64,000 nucleotides of DNA, taken from positions 111,938,741 through 112,002,740 of the forward strand of contig OX104127.1 in assembly GCA_944470555.2 (NCBI GenBank), read 5' to 3'. This stretch comes from Heterobilharzia americana. Taxonomy: Eukaryota > Platyhelminthes > Trematoda > Strigeidida > Schistosomatidae. The translations under genes and the position numbers were made by a program. This document shows, in pieces, positions 59,876-64,000 of this stretch (positions are counted from its first letter, which is position 1; each line of letters opens with the position of its first letter). Below the pieces are notes generated by a model. It was not told where the DNA came from. It saw only the letters and a list, made by a program, of their open reading frames with translations, and did no database searches.

Positions 59876-60548
59876 ACTTAAAGGAAGTAGTCTCTTCCAC
59901 CTACCTAGGCAAGGCAGCATCGTTTCAACTACAGGCGGCACAGGTACAGACGAGGAAGTCAAGGCAGCCAGGATCGAAAAAGCAAGACAGACCTTCCCAC
60001 ATTAACCTGGAACCAGTGTGGAGATCTTCTGCACTCAGCATAAAGCGTGAACAAGATTCGGATTTTCAACACCAACCCAGTCAAGTTAGTGCTCCTATAT
60101 GGTTCAGAGACTTGGCGCGTTACGAAAGGGATTTCCAACAAACTAAAGACATTCATCAACAGCTGCCGCCTACGCTCGATACTGAATATCAGATGGATTG
60201 CCAGAAAGAATAAGCAACACGGAACTCTGGGAACGAACTAACCAAGAACCCATCGCCCAACAAGTATGCAGGAGAGGAAAGTGTAGATGGATTGGATTGG
60301 ATTAAGCATACACTGAGAAAGCCATTCTGAGACATCGTGTGCCAGGCCCTCGAGTAGAATTCAGAGGAGAGACGACGAGTTGGGCTTCCTAGGTGAGGGT
60401 GACATGGAGGAGATGGTGTGATGAAGAAATGAAAGCTTGTGTGAAGTGGTGGAGCTAAGTTGTAAAGACTGTCGAGAAGAGAGTGCAATGGAGACGTGCA
60501 ACTAAAGCCTTATGCCCCACTAGGAACCCAAGGAAATAGTAATAATAA
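59876..60548 (+). mobile_element. Family A 3' fragment with AAT tail
   Basis: Encodes 'LFHLPRQGSIVSTTGGTGTD' and 'LLYGSETWRVTKGISNKLKT', then a 3' UTR and 'aatagtaataataatag' at 60535-60551. The 634 bp at 59898-60531 match 62342-62975 inverted. Confidence 0.8.
59898..60531. repeat. Inverted repeat pair 4, left arm (634 bp)
   Basis: Matches 62975-62342 inverted with no difference found. It ends at the AAT tail on one side and at a mismatch at 59897 on the other. The spacer is 1.8 kb. Confidence 0.9.
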
Positions 60549-60745
60549 TAGTGGAACCCAGGTGGGAAGCGACGAGTTGGGCATCCGAGGCTAGGGTGAT
60601 ATGGAGGAGATGGTGTGAGGAAGAGATGAGAGCTTCTGAGATGTCGTGGAACCAGGTTCAAAAGTTTGCAGTGAACAGAGTGGGATTGAGACGTGCTAGT
60701 GAAGCCGTATGTTCCATTAGGAACCCATGGAACAAATAATAATAA
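60549..60745 (+). mobile_element. Second family A 3' stub abutting the first
   Basis: It repeats the last ~180 bp of family A ('gtgggaagcgacgagttggg' to 'taggaacccatgg') and ends in 'aacaaataataataatcag'. It begins exactly at the AAT tail of the preceding copy. Confidence 0.75.
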
Positions 60746-62324
60746 TCAGAGACTTAAAAACACTTATACACTGACTGTTCAATGAAGAAGAAAGGTGCTT
60801 TAAGTTAAATCTATTGATATAATCACTTTAAATTGAGTAAAACAAACAATGTGAGCGAAGAAATATTTCTTTTCAATTAGTTCCTCATCAATGGCTCTAC
60901 ACTAAATGGGAATTTTTGCATTACTTTAAATTGACTTAGTGATAGCATAATTCCAATGAACGACTAGAAAAAGAGGACACTACTTCCCTTGAAAGTGAAG
61001 GAATCGTTTTAAGGTCTCTGAAATATTTCATATAATTCCACAGGATAATTTTTAGTTCCTAAGAAACTGTCAAAATGTAATGCTTTGTTCTTATATCTTA
61101 TTCATGATATCGCTACGATCTAGTATATGTTTATTCCTACCTGAGAAGCCGACACTAATCATTTCAAACCCAAAAGAGGTATTTAAGGGACATATTTCTC
61201 GACTAAAAAAATATCTTATACACCCTAGGTCCTAGTGATTTTTCTACTATGGCCACTTGCAGTTTAATCTACTGAGGATAAGGCTACTGTGCAAAATTAA
61301 ATAAGTCAACCTTTCCTTATAAATAGTATTTACTGGAGAGGATAAAACAGTTTGGCAGTTTCAGACTAACTGTCATGCAATGATATAATCACAGAGAACA
61401 TCGTGAAATTCCAAGTTCAGTGTTCTGAATAATAATACTTTGCATTAAAATTCAATGACATATCTTGTTACTTTATGTAAGTCATTCCGAATAAATAGTT
61501 GTTTCACTGTTTTAAAGCAATCTTTTCCTTAGCAACTACTTTTATGACTTAATATAGGAGTGAAACGTGAATGCTGTAGTTCACTGTAATTCCACTTTAT
61601 TTATTAGATGTTTCAGATAGTGAAATAGTATTATTTACTGGATAATCTTTCAGACACAGATTATTTTCGATATTCATATCAATTAACTCTTCAACTTCCG
61701 CTCAAAGTTCACCTAATTCTAGTTGTCTATCCTCCTTTTTGATAATAGGTAGTAGAATTTTCCGTATATTTCGAACAGATGCTGAATCTTCATACTGCAT
61801 GCATTTGATGTTATTTTAATGACATCTGTTTAAAAACTGTCACACGTTTTTGAATTATATCCTCTCATCTTTTCGGTGTACTGATCATACTCAATCAATT
61901 CCTTAGTTGATAACTATATTCTAGGAAAAATAACTGGCCTTATAAGTTTATTATAAAGTAAGTTTTATGTTCTTACTCTTCGTCTAGATTTAACATTACT
62001 TGTTTCAGTAAACTAGCTTAAGTTCTCTTTCAAAGAAATTATTCTAAGCAAATGTTTTATTGAAACGCACGACTGGAGTTCAAATTACTGATGGTGAGAA
62101 TACTACTCAGTGCCTTAATTCTAAGAATACAGAATGAAACATTTTCTTATGATCTGATCAACATCCTGACTTATGTGCACAGTTATGTGGTGGTGGTTTG
62201 GACTAATCTTTATCCTATTTGTTCGACTAACACGTGGCATCAAATAACTATTCGTTTGACTGCATTTTGCTCTTTATCTGAAGGCTAAGCGACTTCCTAA
62301 ATATCGAATTTTTTCTATAAAGTA
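60746..62324. other. Spacer of inverted pair 4, no gene seen
   Basis: AT-rich, no frame over 65 codons with coding character. This would be the loop if the flanking arms paired. Confidence 0.4.
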
Positions 62325-63352
62325 TTATTATTATTATTCCTTTGGGTTCCTAGTGGGGCATAAGGCTTTAGTTGCACGTCTCCATTGCACTCTCTTCTCG
62401 ACAGTCTTTACAACTTAGCTCCACCACTTCACACAAGCTTTCATTTCTTCATCACACCATCTCCTCCATGTCACCCTCACCTAGGAAGCCCAACTCGTCG
62501 TCTCTCCTCTGAATTCTACTCGAGGGCCTGGCACACGATGTCTCAGAATGGCTTTCTCAGTGTATGCTTAATCCAATCCAATCCATCTACACTTTCCTCT
62601 CCTGCATACTTGTTGGGCGATGGGTTCTTGGTTAGTTCGTTCCCAGAGTTCCGTGTTGCTTATTCTTTCTGGCAATCCATCTGATATTCAGTATCGAGCG
62701 TAGGCGGCAGCTGTTGATGAATGTCTTTAGTTTGTTGGAAATCCCTTTCGTAACGCGCCAAGTCTCTGAACCATATAGGAGCACTAACTTGACTGGGTTG
62801 GTGTTGAAAATCCGAATCTTGTTCACGCTTTATGCTGAGTGCAGAAGATCTCCACACTGGTTCCAGGTTAATGTGGGAAGGTCTGTCTTGCTTTTTCGAT
62901 CCTGGCTGCCTTGACTTCCTCGTCTGTACCTGTGCCGCCTGTAGTTGAAACGATGCTGCCTTGCCTAGGTAGGTGAAAGAGGCTTCCCTTAGGTTCATCT
63001 CGTTGATGATGATTGGTGCTTGTTGTTGATGCTGTTGTTGGTTGAGTATCTTCATCACCTCTGTCTTCTTTACATTCACGTTCACTTGAAGGGAGTCTCG
63101 TTTCCGCTGCCTCTACTGTCAACTTGTTAGTTTTCCTCTGTAAATCTTGGAGTTTGTGCGACATTAGACATAAATCATCATCTACAAAATCCAAATCTTC
63201 TTGGCTGTTTTCATCAGTCAGATAGGGTATGCCCATCTTCTCGCTCCTCACGGTTTGCTGCATGATCCAGTCGAGTCGAATAAACCACAATTAGAAAGAT
63301 CATGGTGATAGTAGGCGGCAGCCTTGTCTTACTCCTGTCTTCACTTCAAAGG
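62325..63352 (-). mobile_element. Family A copy, RT end to 3' end, ATT tail
   Basis: Minus strand: 'NSQEDLDFVDDDLCLMSHKL' (63290 onward, the DFVDD/DFADD catalytic region), a Gln-rich 'NQQQHQQQAPIIINEMNLRE', the C-terminal block, then the 3' UTR and (ATT)n at 62325-62338. 5'-truncated near 63352. Confidence 0.8.
62342..62975. repeat. Inverted repeat pair 4, right arm
   Basis: Right arm of pair 4; x maps to 122873 minus x. Confidence 0.9.
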
Positions 63353-64000
63353 CTAGTAACTAGTGAACTAGTTAACCAGGCAAAGATTTCTGTAAATTGC
63401 ATCACTATTATTCTCCTTTTGCATGTTAGTTAGGTAAAGTACCAGGATTTTCTTGTTATTCGGTTTCTTTTGCAATTATCAATTCATAAATATTGATTAG
63501 AGTCTACCTTCTACTAACATCTTATACATGACTGTTTTCAAGTTCACTGGGAACTAAGAATACTGTTATTGTGAGGAATACCTTCGCCATGATCTGCATA
63601 AAAAGTCATAAATCTCTAAAGCCAGCTACAACTCACCGTTTAGCTCAGAAGTTTTGGGACAAACCACGTGAACCAAAGTGTGAATATCAGATTGCCTAAA
63701 CCAACGAAAAATCTTTAGGAATCAAATCTAAAAACGCCAAGGCCATTATAAATATTTACAAACCCTTGTATCTAGTACATACTTATGATGTTGCAATACA
63801 CCTTCTGTTATCTTGCTGCCTTTTCCATTTATCAAGAAAGTTAATGACCATCAATGAGTGAAATCTGATGGTTACTGTCCAAGCTTCCATATACATATAA
63901 GTTAGGTTATATCAAGTAGTCACTACAAGAATATAACAAGTGGAAACTGGGGATTATAAAACACGCTCATACACAATATGTCAAAGGAAAATGCTTTGAG

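Overview
The window looks like chromosomal DNA of a blood fluke (Schistosoma or a close trematode). It is AT-rich, with small exons (38-600 nt) separated by long introns. The introns are packed with decayed non-LTR retrotransposons of kinds familiar from schistosomes and other flukes, plus tRNA-derived SINE-like repeats. Nothing prokaryotic is present: no operons, ribosome binding sites, CRISPR arrays or insertion sequences.

The one gene I can name is trimethylguanosine synthase (TGS1) on the + strand. I assembled it by hand from eight exons between 12925 and 33383 whose splice phases all agree (about 626 codons). It carries an N-terminal acidic/Ser-rich part with a 'LGFPTSFG' block, then a complete SAM-dependent cap methyltransferase domain with DIFCGTGSN and SPPWGG motifs. 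Other gene candidates have no recognised function. They are a four-exon minus-strand gene (8786 to 7069, 332 aa), an intronless minus-strand gene (40201 to 39731, 156 aa), a possible two-exon gene just downstream of TGS1 (37460-38406), the 3' end of a minus-strand gene (53846 to 48199), and a short secreted-protein-like ORF (55843-56049).

Most of the rest is transposon. Family A is an RTE-type element with a short AAT-repeat tail; copies lie at 2.7-5.2 (-), 27.2-29.2 (-), 34.1-37.4 (+), 47.4-48.0 (+), 59.9-60.5 (+), 60.5-60.7 (+) and 62.3-63.4 kb (-). Family B is a second RTE-like lineage with a TGAT tail; copies lie at 10.9-12.2 (-), 15.8-20.2 (-, with a + copy nested at 16.3-17.9), 25.0-26.7 (+), 30.5-31.1 (-), 40.7-43.9 (-), 44.8-45.8 (+), 48.5-48.8 (+), 51.8-52.5 (+), 53.0-53.3 (-) and 56.2-57.7 kb (+). 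A CR1-like fragment (5.2-6.4 kb) and a GC-rich foldback (8.94-9.18 kb) are also present.

The most unusual feature is a set of long inverted repeats. Retroelement copies face each other and share tracts that are identical, or nearly so, with abrupt ends: 1,075 bp at 11138-12212/16580-17654, about 331 bp inside a ~573-bp near-identical tract at 28060-28632/35887-36459, 873 bp at 40876-41748/44975-45847, and 634 bp at 59898-60531/62342-62975. Just outside these tracts the same elements are clearly diverged or unrelated. The first pair brackets TGS1 exons 1-3 and the second brackets its last three exons. The transcript could therefore fold into hairpins that loop out exons, a setting known to favour circular RNAs or altered splicing. 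Recent gene conversion between inverted copies is the likely cause, but an assembly or polishing artefact must be excluded.
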